This document shows, in pieces, positions 1 to 7,980 of a DNA stretch of 64,000 nt. The stretch covers positions 124,001 through 188,000 of the forward strand of contig NZ_KB892426.1 in NCBI RefSeq assembly GCF_000373765.1, given 5' to 3'. This stretch comes from Legionella shakespearei DSM 23087 (lineage in GTDB: Bacteria > Pseudomonadota > Gammaproteobacteria > Legionellales > Legionellaceae). Under the pieces are notes generated by a model. That model searched no databases and was not told the DNA's origin. It saw only the letters and a list, made by a program, of their open reading frames with translations. The first letter of the stretch is position 1. Each line of letters begins with the position of its first letter. Made by a program: the position numbers and the translations under genes.

Positions 1-345
1 GCTAAATTGTTTGTACCCGGAGGATTTAGCAGTGAACTACTGGCATTTCGCAGTGGCAGGCTTTCATTTTTAATTCTGATGGCCGTTTCAATAGCATCGT
101 ACTTTGAAATTTCCTATGCGATTAATTTGTTACCGTTAGTTCTTTCCTATTTCCTGATCTCGGGATTTGCCTTGGCTTTCTATGCATTGGCGCGTAAAAG
201 ACAACTCAGGATAATGACTTTATTAGTTCTTTTAATATTGTTAAAACCTTTCTTTGTATTGTTTGCTTACGTTCTATTGGGTGCATTAGACAGTTTATTT
301 AATTTTAGATTATATCTCCCTGTCAGGGTGAGAGAATCAACTTAA
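1..345 (+). CDS. DUF2232-like membrane protein, C-terminal part
   Basis: The reading frame is open from the first base, so the 5' part lies outside the window. About 114 residues are visible, with at least three hydrophobic segments, and the stop lies 12 bases before rplI. An integral membrane protein of the DUF2232 type commonly sits in this place, between rpsR and rplI, in gammaproteobacteria. Family membership is inferred from position and hydrophobicity rather than a clear motif. It is probably cotranscribed with rplI. Confidence 0.6.
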   Translation, partial: AKLFVPGGFSSELLAFRSGRLSFLILMAVSIASYFEISYAINLLPLVLSYFLISGFALAFYALARKRQLRIMTLLVLLILLKPFFVLFAYVLLGALDSLFNFRLYLPVRVREST

Positions 346-357
346 GGGGTTATTAAG

Positions 358-807
358 ATGGAAGTAATCTTATTAGAAAAAGTACGTAACCTGGGTAATT
401 TGGGTGATAAAGTTAATGTCAAATCCGGTTATGGACGTAATTTTTTAATACCACAAAACAAAGCAGTATTTGCTACCGCTAAAAGCATTGAGCAGTTTGA
501 AAAGCGTCGTGCGGATTTAGAGAAAAAAGCACAACAATCTTTGGCAACTGCTGAGCAACGTGCAGCAAAACTGAATGATATAACTCTTGTTATTAGTGCA
601 ATGGCTAGTGACGAAGGTAAATTATACGGTTCTGTTGGCGTGAACGAAATCAAAGATGCTTTGATTGAAAAATCAGTTGAAATCAGCAAAAGAGAAATTG
701 TAATGCCAGAAGGTCCTCTGCATTCAATTGGAAACTACACTGTAGAAGTTCACGTTCACAGTGATGTGATCGCTAATTTGCAAGTTGAAATTGTTCCAGC
801 CAAGTAA
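358..807 (+). CDS. rplI: 50S ribosomal protein L9
   Basis: At 149 residues this is the normal length for L9, which binds domain V of 23S rRNA on the large subunit. The N-terminal RNA-binding domain starts [13 protein letters not shown] and contains the family signature [17 protein letters not shown] at about residues 16-32. A long connecting helix (residues 41-75) leads to the C-terminal domain. It follows the DUF2232-like gene by 12 bases and is the last gene of the ribosomal operon, as shown by a hairpin terminator 13 bases after the stop. Confidence 0.97.
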   Translation: MEVILLEKVRNLGNLGDKVNVKSGYGRNFLIPQNKAVFATAKSIEQFEKRRADLEKKAQQSLATAEQRAAKLNDITLVISAMASDEGKLYGSVGVNEIKDALIEKSVEISKREIVMPEGPLHSIGNYTVEVHVHSDVIANLQVEIVPAK

Positions 808-820
808 TTCTCTATTTAAA

Positions 821-848
821 AAATGACGCGAGGCAACTCGTGTCATTT
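821..848 (+). terminator. Terminator after rplI
   Basis: A 12-bp stem (AAATGACGCGAG paired with CTCGTGTCATTT, one G-T pair) closes a 4-base loop. It follows an A-run and is followed by TTAATT, so it may work on both strands. It lies directly after rplI. Confidence 0.75.
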
Positions 849-855
849 AATTACC

Positions 856-953
856 GTAGCCTTGATGCAGCGATAGCGTAATCAAGTTTTCCTTATCTTG
901 AGATCTTTTTGAGTATGAAAACCTTGATTACGCTATCGCTGCATCAAGGCTAC
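856..953. repeat. Inverted pair of REP-like elements, family A (GTAGCCTTGAT)
   Basis: Two copies of a roughly 32-base hairpin unit face each other. The left one starts GTAGCCTTGATGCAGCGATA and the right one is its reverse complement ending in GGCTAC. About 35 AT-rich bases separate them. Each unit has the GTAG head plus imperfect hairpin typical of REP elements. The same unit recurs at 13513-13838 (split) and 26034-26061. It lies just past the rplI terminator. Confidence 0.85.
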
Positions 954-1068
954 ATCTATTTGATAAAAGCAAAAACTGTTTCCACTTTTCTCGTACTTCT
1001 TGGAACTCCATCCTACGAACTATGCCGTCCTGAGTGAGTCTTTCTGCGCGAAGGTATGGTGCCACTTT

Positions 1069-1096
1069 GATCCCGGCTGCAAGCAGACCGGGCTAC
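1069..1096 (-). repeat. REP-like element, family C (GTAGCCCGGTCTGC)
   Basis: On the minus strand it reads GTAGCCCGGTCTGCTTGCAG followed by CCGGGATC, a GTAG head with a CCCGG...CCGGG hairpin. Bases 1024-1056 just before it look like a decayed arm of the 103-bp family B palindrome. The rest of the 783-base gap between rplI and 1591 holds the family A pair, the family B copy at 1184, and an AT-rich stretch (1300-1531) in which I see no gene. Confidence 0.8.
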
Positions 1097-1183
1097 ACAC
1101 CGTGCCAGGATTCAGTGGGATTTTGTAGTTTGTATTGCGTCAGTGCCTAATGCGATCCACATCTCCGTCCACGCCTCCGATCT

Positions 1184-1286
1184 ACGTCGTCCTGAGCGCG
1201 TCTTTTGGCGCGAAGGATCTCCAAATACTGGCACCATGCCTTTTAGGAGATCAACTTCGCGCCAAAAGACGCGCTCAGGACGACGT
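1184..1286 (-). repeat. 103-bp palindrome, family B, copy 1 (inverted loop)
   Basis: Two arms of about 39 bases start at ACGTCGTCCTGAGCGCG and include TCTTTTGGCGCGAAGG. The right arm has a 2-base insertion. The central loop carries TGGCACCATGCC, the reverse complement of the loop core GGCATGGTGCCA in the other five copies, so this copy lies in the opposite orientation. The flank GGATCGGGGAAT is shared with other copies. Short open frames through it are by-products of the palindrome. Confidence 0.9.
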
Positions 1287-1531
1287 GGATCGGGGAATGA
1301 CTGGCATCACGGTTTGTATTATTAAAAATTTAACTTTTTTACTAAAACATCGCTAATATTATGATAATTAGAGTAATTTATTACTTAGCAAGATGAAAAT
1401 TCGTTTGATTCTCATTTATTACTTATCCTTCCATATAATCTAAGAAACATTATATGCCTAAAAAAATTATTAGTAACTTATTCATTTTAAAAGAATATTT
1501 ATTAAACCATGTCCTTTAAAAGTAAATTGAG

Positions 1532-1559
1532 TTGTTATTTTGGTAAATGTGCGTATAAT
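1532..1559 (+). promoter_or_regulatory. Promoter of the 640-residue orphan gene
   Basis: TTGTTA at 1532-1537 and a perfect TATAAT at 1554-1559 are 16 bases apart. This is a good sigma-70 promoter about 30 bases before the start codon. A ribosome site AAGGTGA lies at 1577-1583. Confidence 0.7.
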
Positions 1560-1590
1560 TGACGCAACCAAAATTTAAGGTGAAGTTACT

Positions 1591-3513
1591 ATGTCCAAAA
1601 TTTCTGATACAAAATTTACTCAAGCAATTCATGAATTGACTACCGCTCTAAGTAGCATGGTTAAGATTAACAAAAAACCTGTGACGAAAGAAAATGCAGA
1701 GAAAGTTATTGATCTTTTAAATAATTATGAAACCACTCTTGCAGCATTAAACGAGCGTGAACTTACCAAGAAACAGAAAGAAAAACTTAAAACAGTAGAA
1801 ACTCGCGATGTTCAGGAAATGAGAGAATCTTTGAAAAGACAAGCAGAACCATTAGTCGCTGAAATCAATGCACACGAAGAACAGCTTGCTGCTGATGCAG
1901 AAGCAAAAGAAGCTGCGATCGCTGAAGCTGAAGAAAAACTCGAAGACTTGTTTGACGCAGCATATGAGGCAGGACAGAAATTTCTTCAAGCTACTTTGGC
2001 AACTATGGATGATGATATTGTTGAATTCAACAAAGCCAGAACAGAACTGCGTAATGCTTTAAGTGTTTTGCCACAGGCTCAACGACAGGAAGCTTTTGCC
2101 CGTTTTAACGATGAATGCCAGGAAGCTTTAAAGCACAAGCAAGCTCTTGAAAAAAAGGTTGATGATGCGAAGAGGGTAATCAACAAGTCAATTGATAATG
2201 CAGCTGCAAAAGTTTCAAGATGGAAAGTTAAAGAATTTTTGAAAAATTTATTAGTGTCTTATGAACAGCCGGCAGCATTAGAAGGACCGGATGCAAAACT
2301 TCTGAATGAATCAAATGCTTTAGTTTTGGCAGATTTGCCTTTAAAGGCTCAGAATGCTCTGATAAAAGTAATTGTTGGCGAGATAATGAACTCGGTTCCA
2401 CAATCAGGAAATGATGTTTTGGTTCAAATGCTTAACCAGGTTGTTGCGAATCTTGATGATATTCTGAGTGGTAAAAAGTCAGTCCTGGCTGTTGGTTATA
2501 CGGTTAACAACTTGTTACAAGTGATGCTGGTTAATGCAGCTAAAATAGCGAGCAATCCACGACACACTATTGAACAAATGATTTTAGCTGCTTATAAGCA
2601 AGGTGCAGATAATAAAGCGCTTTATTTGGGAGTGGTTTCTGTTGCTGAAGCAGGAGCTTTATTACAGGCACAGGGCACTAATATTCGTGCATTATCCGAT
2701 GTGCATAGCGTATCAGATGCATTTGGACAAATTATTCAAAGTGCATCGAACTCTGGTGACTTGCAATTGTCTCCAGTTGATATGATTATTTTAGGCGGAG
2801 GAAATCCTCAGCCATTTACGCCTAGTCAGCTTATCGACTTACTTCTTGCCATTGCTATTATGCTTGAAGCAAGAGAAGAGTTACTCGAACTTGTTGGTGA
2901 TAATCGATTAGAGCTAGACCCTGCTGATGCAGCCAATGGTATCGGGTTCAACCCTCAGGCAACCTTGCCAGGTGCAGCAGCGCGATTGGCATTAGCTGAT
3001 AAAGGGGCTGATGAGAAGCATAACAAAGCGTTATACAAAAAACTGGTTGAATTTTGTAATTTGGCAAACGATTTGGAAGTTAAATGTCTTTCAGCTGCAG
3101 ACGCTTATTCTGAAGAAGACAAGCGATCAATTTCTCTTGCTGCTACGAAAATGAGTCAGGCCTTGAAAGCGTCTTGTGCGTCATTCTGGAACTCGCAAGA
3201 TAATATGAAAGCAGGCTTCGAAAAATTCGTAACAGATTGCAATACCATACTCAATAGTGATGAGGCTAATACATTAAAAAATCATCCCGGTGTCTGGTTC
3301 AATATTAACCCAATTATCCGTGGCCTTATCGGTGTATTGGCTACAATACTTGTTATACCCGCATTGATTGTTGCTGCAACATCTACTCATGGTTATACAG
3401 GCACATTCTTCACGACTCCTAAGTCAACTGTTGAAGTTGCTCTTGATAACATGAAAGCTACACTTGATGAGAAGATTGATGAAGTAAAAGCAATAGCCTC
3501 TCCAGCTGCCTGA
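1591..3513 (+). CDS. Orphan coiled-coil protein with C-terminal membrane segment
   Basis: I do not recognise a catalytic domain in this 640-residue protein. The N-terminal 220 residues are charged and strongly helical, with coiled coil around residues 75-140, rich in Ala, Glu and Lys. The middle is helical and less charged. A single hydrophobic segment near residues 578-595 is followed by GYTGTFFTTPKS and a short acidic tail. I recall similar hydrophobic-then-GYxxTFF endings in Legionella proteins of unknown function, some of them Dot/Icm-linked, but that is memory, not a search. It has its own promoter, a strong ribosome site and its own terminator, so it is a single-gene unit. Candidate secreted effector; function unknown. 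Confidence 0.85.
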   Translation: MSKISDTKFTQAIHELTTALSSMVKINKKPVTKENAEKVIDLLNNYETTLAALNERELTKKQKEKLKTVETRDVQEMRESLKRQAEPLVAEINAHEEQLAADAEAKEAAIAEAEEKLEDLFDAAYEAGQKFLQATLATMDDDIVEFNKARTELRNALSVLPQAQRQEAFARFNDECQEALKHKQALEKKVDDAKRVINKSIDNAAAKVSRWKVKEFLKNLLVSYEQPAALEGPDAKLLNESNALVLADLPLKAQNALIKVIVGEIMNSVPQSGNDVLVQMLNQVVANLDDILSGKKSVLAVGYTVNNLLQVMLVNAAKIASNPRHTIEQMILAAYKQGADNKALYLGVVSVAEAGALLQAQGTNIRALSDVHSVSDAFGQIIQSASNSGDLQLSPVDMIILGGGNPQPFTPSQLIDLLLAIAIMLEAREELLELVGDNRLELDPADAANGIGFNPQATLPGAAARLALADKGADEKHNKALYKKLVEFCNLANDLEVKCLSAADAYSEEDKRSISLAATKMSQALKASCASFWNSQDNMKAGFEKFVTDCNTILNSDEANTLKNHPGVWFNINPIIRGLIGVLATILVIPALIVAATSTHGYTGTFFTTPKSTVEVALDNMKATLDEKIDEVKAIASPAA

Positions 3514-3554
3514 TACTCTCAGCACCGCATGTGAATGCGGACTAATAATTAATG

Positions 3555-3583
3555 AAGCCGCCCTGAAAAGAGCGGCTTTTTTT
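3555..3583 (+). terminator. Rho-independent terminator
   Basis: The stem AAGCCGC / GCGGCTT with a 10-base loop runs straight into a T-run (3577-3583), 41 bases after the stop of the 640-residue gene. Confidence 0.88.
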
Positions 3584-3601
3584 ATATAAAAACTACATAC
3601 C

Positions 3602-3704
3602 ACGTCGTCCTGAACGCGTCTTTTGGCGCGAAGGATCTCCTGCAAGCGGCATGGTGCCAGTATAGGGAGATCCTTCGCGCCAAAAGACGCGCTCAGGACG
3701 ACGT
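3602..3704 (+). repeat. 103-bp palindrome, family B, copy 2
   Basis: 39-base arms with a single mismatch (GAACGCG against GAGCGCG) surround a 25-base loop containing GGCATGGTGCCA. The arms are of the GGCGCG allele, like copy 1. The right flank GGATCAGGGAATAGCAA matches that of copy 5. It lies between two convergent genes. Confidence 0.92.
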
Positions 3705-3781
3705 GGATCAGGGAATAGCAAAGATGCGATGTGTAGAAGAGACAGTGGTTTGTAACTGAGGATATGTTTGAGGATGTCGAA

Positions 3782-3806
3782 ATCCCGGTTGCAAGCAACC
3801 GGGCTA
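3782..3806 (-). repeat. REP-like element, family C
   Basis: On the minus strand it reads GTAGCCCGGTTGCTTGCAAC then CGGGAT, a variant whose stem is CCCGGTTGC / GCAACCGGG. It ends 5 bases from the stop codon of the redoxin gene and could act as its terminator hairpin. Confidence 0.8.
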
Positions 3807-3811
3807 CGATC

Positions 3812-4369
3812 TTACTGTTTCCACTTAATATTGCAACCCAGACTTGGCTTTTGCGCAAAATTTATTGGCTTGTCATTAAGAAGGCAATCCAAGGCCTGGC
3901 GAATCGAACTTCCGGTCACGGGAATATTATTTCCTGGTCTTGAATCATCCAGCTGTCCGCGATAAACCAGAGATAAATCATTACCAAAAACATAAAAATC
4001 AGGTGTACAGGCCGCATTATAGGCTCTAGCTACTTCCTGAGTTGCATCATAAAGATAAGGGAAGGGATAGTGATGAGTTTCTGCTGTAGCTTTCATGTTT
4101 TCTGGAGAGTCATCAGGATAATGTTCTATATCATTAGATGATATAGCTATAAATCTGACTCCTTTGCGTATGTAATCATTAGCCAACTGAGTTAGCTCGG
4201 TGTTTATATGTTTCACATAAGGACAATGATTACAGATAAACATAATGACTGTGGCAGTGAAATCAGGGGATTCGGCTAATTTAACTCGCTTTCCTGTTAT
4301 TACATCTTCCAGTTCAAAATTAGGAGCAATAGTTCCCAGTGGAAGCATTTTTGATTCTGTTCTGCTCAT
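3812..4369 (-). CDS. Thioredoxin-fold redoxin (AhpC/TSA-like)
   Basis: The 185-residue thioredoxin-fold protein has the pattern LPLGTIAPNFELEDVITG and then the active-site-like FICNHCPYVKHI (CNHC), near residues 53-65. This is the hallmark of thioredoxin family proteins with a CxxC before Pro-Tyr-Val, seen in redoxins of unknown substrate. A cis-Pro-like CTPDFYVF follows. No signal peptide is visible, so it is probably cytosolic. I chose ATG 4369 because AAGGT lies just upstream. The longer frame to 4471 runs through a REP element and is unlikely to be translated. Likely role: thiol redox or peroxide reduction. Confidence 0.85.
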   Translation of the reverse strand: MSRTESKMLPLGTIAPNFELEDVITGKRVKLAESPDFTATVIMFICNHCPYVKHINTELTQLANDYIRKGVRFIAISSNDIEHYPDDSPENMKATAETHHYPFPYLYDATQEVARAYNAACTPDFYVFGNDLSLVYRGQLDDSRPGNNIPVTGSSIRQALDCLLNDKPINFAQKPSLGCNIKWKQ

Positions 4370-4397
4370 ATCAACGTTACCTTGCGTTTGTAAGTCT

Positions 4398-4481
4398 GTA
4401 GCCCGTATTAGCGAAGCGTAATACGGGATCGAAGTTCTCACTAAGATTGATCTCGTATTACGCTTCGCCAATACGGACTAC
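4398..4481. repeat. Inverted pair of REP-like elements, family D (GTAGCCCGTATTA)
   Basis: The left unit starts GTAGCCCGTATTAGCGAAGC. The right unit is its inverted, slightly diverged copy ending in GGACTAC. The pair fills the gap between the redoxin start and the stop of the EnhB-like gene. Other family D copies are at 33898, 38135, 51993, 62222 and 62318-62397. Confidence 0.85.
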
Positions 4482-4497
4482 GATCAGCGAATTACTA

Positions 4498-4986
4498 TCA
4501 CCACTTAAGATAAATACCCTTGGCCACTGACTCCTGAATAACGCCACCTTGTGATTTATTCATTGAGATCCAGTAATTACCCATATTGCTCAAAGCAAAT
4601 CTGACGCGTGGATATTGGCATACTTCCAGTACTTCGCTGCAATTTACGATGGATGTATTTTCATCTATATGTTTGTAGCATTTGAAATTGACGTTTTTAA
4701 CATCAGATGCAAAAGCTGCCCAATTGCCTGCTTCAATAGTAGCTTGTAGAGGAGGGCTCATGAATGCATCGCCTGTATCATGGCGCTCTAGTTCAATTTT
4801 AGCATCAGATCGGTTTTGCATTAGATAATAAGACTGATTACCGGTTTCATTAAGGATTAAATAATTCTGTTCATAGCCAAAACCACTCACTTCACAACCT
4901 CTCGGGAATGTTGAAGCTGCCTGAGCCGTATTGATGAGCAGCAATGATATTGGTAATAATTTTATTAAATGATTAAAAAATGACAT
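4498..4986 (-). CDS. Small secreted protein resembling EnhB
   Basis: The 162-residue protein has a signal peptide (basic-hydrophobic start, cleavage after AQA at about residue 23). The mature part has six or more Cys, including FPRGCEVSGFGY, VNFKCYKH and SEVLEVCQYPRVRFALSNMGNYW. The overall pattern resembles the small Legionella enhanced-entry protein EnhB as I remember it; the role of that family is not well defined. ATG 4986 is preferred over the start at 5004 because GAGGAAA lies 4-5 bases before it. Probably periplasmic or secreted. Confidence 0.7.
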   Translation of the reverse strand: MSFFNHLIKLLPISLLLINTAQAASTFPRGCEVSGFGYEQNYLILNETGNQSYYLMQNRSDAKIELERHDTGDAFMSPPLQATIEAGNWAAFASDVKNVNFKCYKHIDENTSIVNCSEVLEVCQYPRVRFALSNMGNYWISMNKSQGGVIQESVAKGIYLKW

Positions 4987-5065
4987 GATTTCCTCGAAAA
5001 ACAAACCTTGGCTGCTATTTTAATCATAAAACAGCCAAAGTCTATGGCGGATTAAAAAAATAGAT

Positions 5066-5833
5066 TTACAGATCCCTGTTTGCCGCAATTTTAGCCTTAA
5101 TCATAGGAGAATAAGTTCGATAAAAACTTAAAAACAAATACATACTAATATAGCCTAAAGACACTGTGAGCCAAATCTTACTGGTATTCGGATAATAAAT
5201 CAGCAAACATGCGGAACTGATCCCGTAAAGGGCTGAGCAGCAATGCATTAATATTTTTAAGGTTTTGGAATCAGTTAAATAATCCAGTCTCGATGGGTAA
5301 ACGTATTTGACTGGAACAAAAATCAGAACACAAAAGAGTAAGAGCAGAATAGTATTCACTGTCATAGATGTATCAAAAATAAACATATAAAAGACGGCAA
5401 TGTTCCAGTAACAGGGGAAGCCTTTAAAAAAGTGATCCGGAGTTTTGGCATCATCCTGACAGAATTGATAGGCTGAAGTAATGCTTATTGCAGCGACTAT
5501 GAACGCGGCATAATCTGGTGGCAACATGTCTGGTTTAACCAGAAGGAAAAAGCAGGGCGTAATCACATAGTTTAAATAATCTACTATATTGTCCAGCAGA
5601 GCACCATCAAGCTTGGGAGCAACTTCTTTGACACGAACAAAGCGTGCCATGCTGCCATCCACTGCATCTATAAAAACGGTAAGGGCCATAAGCCATAAAG
5701 CAAAAACATATTCGTGCTGATATATTTTAGCCAGAGTAAGAATTCCAAAAAATGCTGCACTTGCCGTAAACAAATGGACAGACCATGCTGCTATCTGGTG
5801 AAGGGCATTAAAGGGCGGCTCTACGTGCTTCAT
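5066..5833 (-). CDS. pcs: Phosphatidylcholine synthase
   Basis: This 255-residue integral membrane enzyme would join CDP-diacylglycerol and choline to make phosphatidylcholine. The CDP-alcohol phosphatidyltransferase motif is complete near residues 56-83: DGSMAR, then LDGALLDNIVDY, giving the DGxxAR...G...D...D pattern. About eight hydrophobic segments follow. The length and the choline-specific start (H-QIAAWSVHLFTASAAFFG) fit bacterial Pcs. The ribosome site AGGAT lies 7 bases before ATG. In Legionella this pathway uses host choline and affects virulence-related envelope lipids. Confidence 0.92.
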   Translation of the reverse strand: MKHVEPPFNALHQIAAWSVHLFTASAAFFGILTLAKIYQHEYVFALWLMALTVFIDAVDGSMARFVRVKEVAPKLDGALLDNIVDYLNYVITPCFFLLVKPDMLPPDYAAFIVAAISITSAYQFCQDDAKTPDHFFKGFPCYWNIAVFYMFIFDTSMTVNTILLLLFCVLIFVPVKYVYPSRLDYLTDSKTLKILMHCCSALYGISSACLLIYYPNTSKIWLTVSLGYISMYLFLSFYRTYSPMIKAKIAANRDL

Positions 5834-6077
5834 TAATTATCCTAAGGTTAATTATTACTACCCAATCATTGCACTCGAGAGAAAATGATATGGGAAAACC
5901 AAACCAATTAAATAACATCTTGATTTATAGTACTGTTCTTTAATGTAAAAGAGCATAGAATATAAAAATAGTATCAACATTTAAAAGTAAAGTGCAAGGA
6001 GAGTTGCTTACTTTAAATGAAATAGCATGCAAATTTTGGTCTAACCTATATAAATGTAACTTACGCATGGTGACTTA

Positions 6078-7451
6078 ATGAAAATTCAGACTATAAATCC
6101 CGCAACTGAGCAAATATTGAATAGTTATGATTGTCTTGATGAGCAGGCTATCCAGAAAAAAATTGAAGCAGCACATCACAGTTATTTAACATGGAAGGGA
6201 ACATCCTTTAGCAAGAGGCAGGAACTGCTACTCAATTTGGCTAAGCTACTAGGACAAAAAAAGGATGAACTTGCAAAGCTGATGACCACAGAAATGGGCA
6301 AACCCATTACTACAGGAAAAGCTGAAATTGATAAATGCATGTTGCTTTGCGAGCATTATGCCGCACATGCTGAAAGCTACCTGAGCCCTCGAGTGGTTCA
6401 GACAGAAATGAAGCTCTCCAAGGTATGTTACAGGCCATTAGGTATTGTTTTCGGGATCATGCCCTGGAACTTTCCTTTCTGGCAGGTATTTCGTTTTGCA
6501 GTGCCAACGATCATGGCTGGTAATGCTGCTTTATTGAAACATGCCCCTATATCCTCTGGTACTGGAAATAAAATAGAAGAATTATTTCTGGAAGCGCAAT
6601 TTCCTCCTGCTCTGTTTCAGCATATGATTTTAGATAATGAGGGTGCTGCCAAAGTGATTGAAAACGATTTTGTTTCTGCAGTAACTTTAACCGGAAGCGG
6701 TCGTGCTGGTAGTGCAGTTGCCTCACATGCTGGAAAATTCTTAAAAAAATCTGTTTTGGAGCTGGGCGGTGCCGATCCCTATCTGGTACTGGAAGATGCA
6801 GATGTCGATTTGGCAGCACGTTGTATTGTTAATTCAAGATTGAGTAATTCCGGTCAGGTTTGTATCGCTGCAAAACGAGTAATTGTCATGCAATCCATTG
6901 CCGCGGAATTAACCGAAAAAATCATTCAGAATATGTCTTCCTTTAAAATGGGTGACCCGCTTGATCCAAAAATAAACATGGGGCCACTGGCACGAAGTGA
7001 TTTACGTGAAACCCTGCATTTTCAAGTAGAAAAATCTGTTAAACAAGGTGCTAAATTATTGCTTGGTGGTATAATTCCTGATTGTAAAGGTTTTTATTAT
7101 CCTCCTACTTTATTAACGGATGTAAAGCCCGGTATGACTGCTTTTGATGAAGAAGTCTTTGGTCCTGTCATAGCCATAAGCACTGTAGGATCTGAGGAAG
7201 AAGCCATCCGGCATGCCAATATGGGGCAATATGGACTTGGCGCTGCAGTGTTTACTCGGGATTTACAACGAGGAGAACGTATTGCAACACAGGAAATTGA
7301 AGCAGGAGTGTGTTTTGTGAATGCGCTGGTTGCCTCAGATCCCAGACTGCCTTTTGGTGGTATAAAGCATTCCGGTTACGGACGTGAATTGTCCAGAGAG
7401 GGCATATTGGAATTTGTTAATACTAAAACGATAGCAATTAGTGGTTCATGA
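6078..7451 (+). CDS. NAD(P)-dependent aldehyde dehydrogenase, succinate-semialdehyde type
   Basis: At 457 residues this is a complete aldehyde dehydrogenase. Visible marks are the cofactor region GIVFGIMPWNFPFWQVFR (about residues 122-139), TLTGSGRAGSAVA, the general base Glu in LELGGADPY (about 228) and the catalytic Cys in NSGQVCIAAKR (about 262). The start INPATEQ and the sequence overall are closest to succinate-semialdehyde dehydrogenases of the GabD/Sad group, which make succinate from GABA-derived semialdehyde. Substrate is inferred. The downstream transpeptidase gene starts 1 base after its stop. Confidence 0.88.
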   Translation: MKIQTINPATEQILNSYDCLDEQAIQKKIEAAHHSYLTWKGTSFSKRQELLLNLAKLLGQKKDELAKLMTTEMGKPITTGKAEIDKCMLLCEHYAAHAESYLSPRVVQTEMKLSKVCYRPLGIVFGIMPWNFPFWQVFRFAVPTIMAGNAALLKHAPISSGTGNKIEELFLEAQFPPALFQHMILDNEGAAKVIENDFVSAVTLTGSGRAGSAVASHAGKFLKKSVLELGGADPYLVLEDADVDLAARCIVNSRLSNSGQVCIAAKRVIVMQSIAAELTEKIIQNMSSFKMGDPLDPKINMGPLARSDLRETLHFQVEKSVKQGAKLLLGGIIPDCKGFYYPPTLLTDVKPGMTAFDEEVFGPVIAISTVGSEEEAIRHANMGQYGLGAAVFTRDLQRGERIATQEIEAGVCFVNALVASDPRLPFGGIKHSGYGRELSREGILEFVNTKTIAISGS

Positions 7452-7452
7452 C

Positions 7453-7941
7453 ATGACGCAAAAGAGCAAAATTATAGTAATTTCCACTGCAAAGCAGGAA
7501 ATGAGCTGTTTCGAAGATGATGATTTGGTGTGTACCTATTCAGTCTCTACGGCAAAAAATGGTGTTGGTGAAGTGAAGAATAGTGAGTGCACGCCGCGTG
7601 GATGGCACAAGGTGCACTCAATACTGGGCACCGAACATCAAGAGAACAGTATCATGGTTGCAAGGGAGTGGACTGGTGAAATCTACACAGCGGAACTGGC
7701 TGAGCAATTTCCGGAAAGAGACTGGATATTGACCCGGATTCTGCAACTGGATGGCCTGGAGCCAGGACGTAATAAAGGCGGCAATGTAGATAGTCTGGAA
7801 CGGTTTATTTACATCCATGGCACCCCTGATACGACCCAATTGGGCGTTCCGGGTTCTCGTGGCTGTATTCGTATGAAAAATAAAGAAGTTATTGAGTTGG
7901 CATCTTGGGCATCTACAGATACTCTGGTATATATTCAATAA
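7453..7941 (+). CDS. L,D-transpeptidase (YkuD) domain protein without signal peptide
   Basis: The 162-residue protein is almost only a YkuD domain. The catalytic motif is at the C-terminal third: IYIHGTPDTTQLGVPGSRGC followed by IRM, with the His and the Cys of the HxxxxxxxxxxxSxGCxR pattern. The family cross-links peptidoglycan in the periplasm, but the start here (MTQKSKIIVISTAKQ) has no signal peptide or membrane segment. Start choice is uncertain: GTG 7441 overlaps the previous gene, ATG 7453 follows its stop directly. Translation is probably coupled to the aldehyde dehydrogenase. Confidence 0.82.
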   Translation: MTQKSKIIVISTAKQEMSCFEDDDLVCTYSVSTAKNGVGEVKNSECTPRGWHKVHSILGTEHQENSIMVAREWTGEIYTAELAEQFPERDWILTRILQLDGLEPGRNKGGNVDSLERFIYIHGTPDTTQLGVPGSRGCIRMKNKEVIELASWASTDTLVYIQ

Positions 7942-7980
7942 TTAAATAATTTAATGCTCTAATCCTGACGGGGTGAATGA

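Noticed and set aside
1135-1356. Small genes in the rplI downstream gap
   Set aside because: Both overlapping frames run through a family B palindrome and decayed repeats, without ribosome sites.
3424-3858. Minus-strand 144-residue gene
   Set aside because: It runs through a terminator, a family B palindrome and a family C unit, and overlaps the ends of two better-supported genes.
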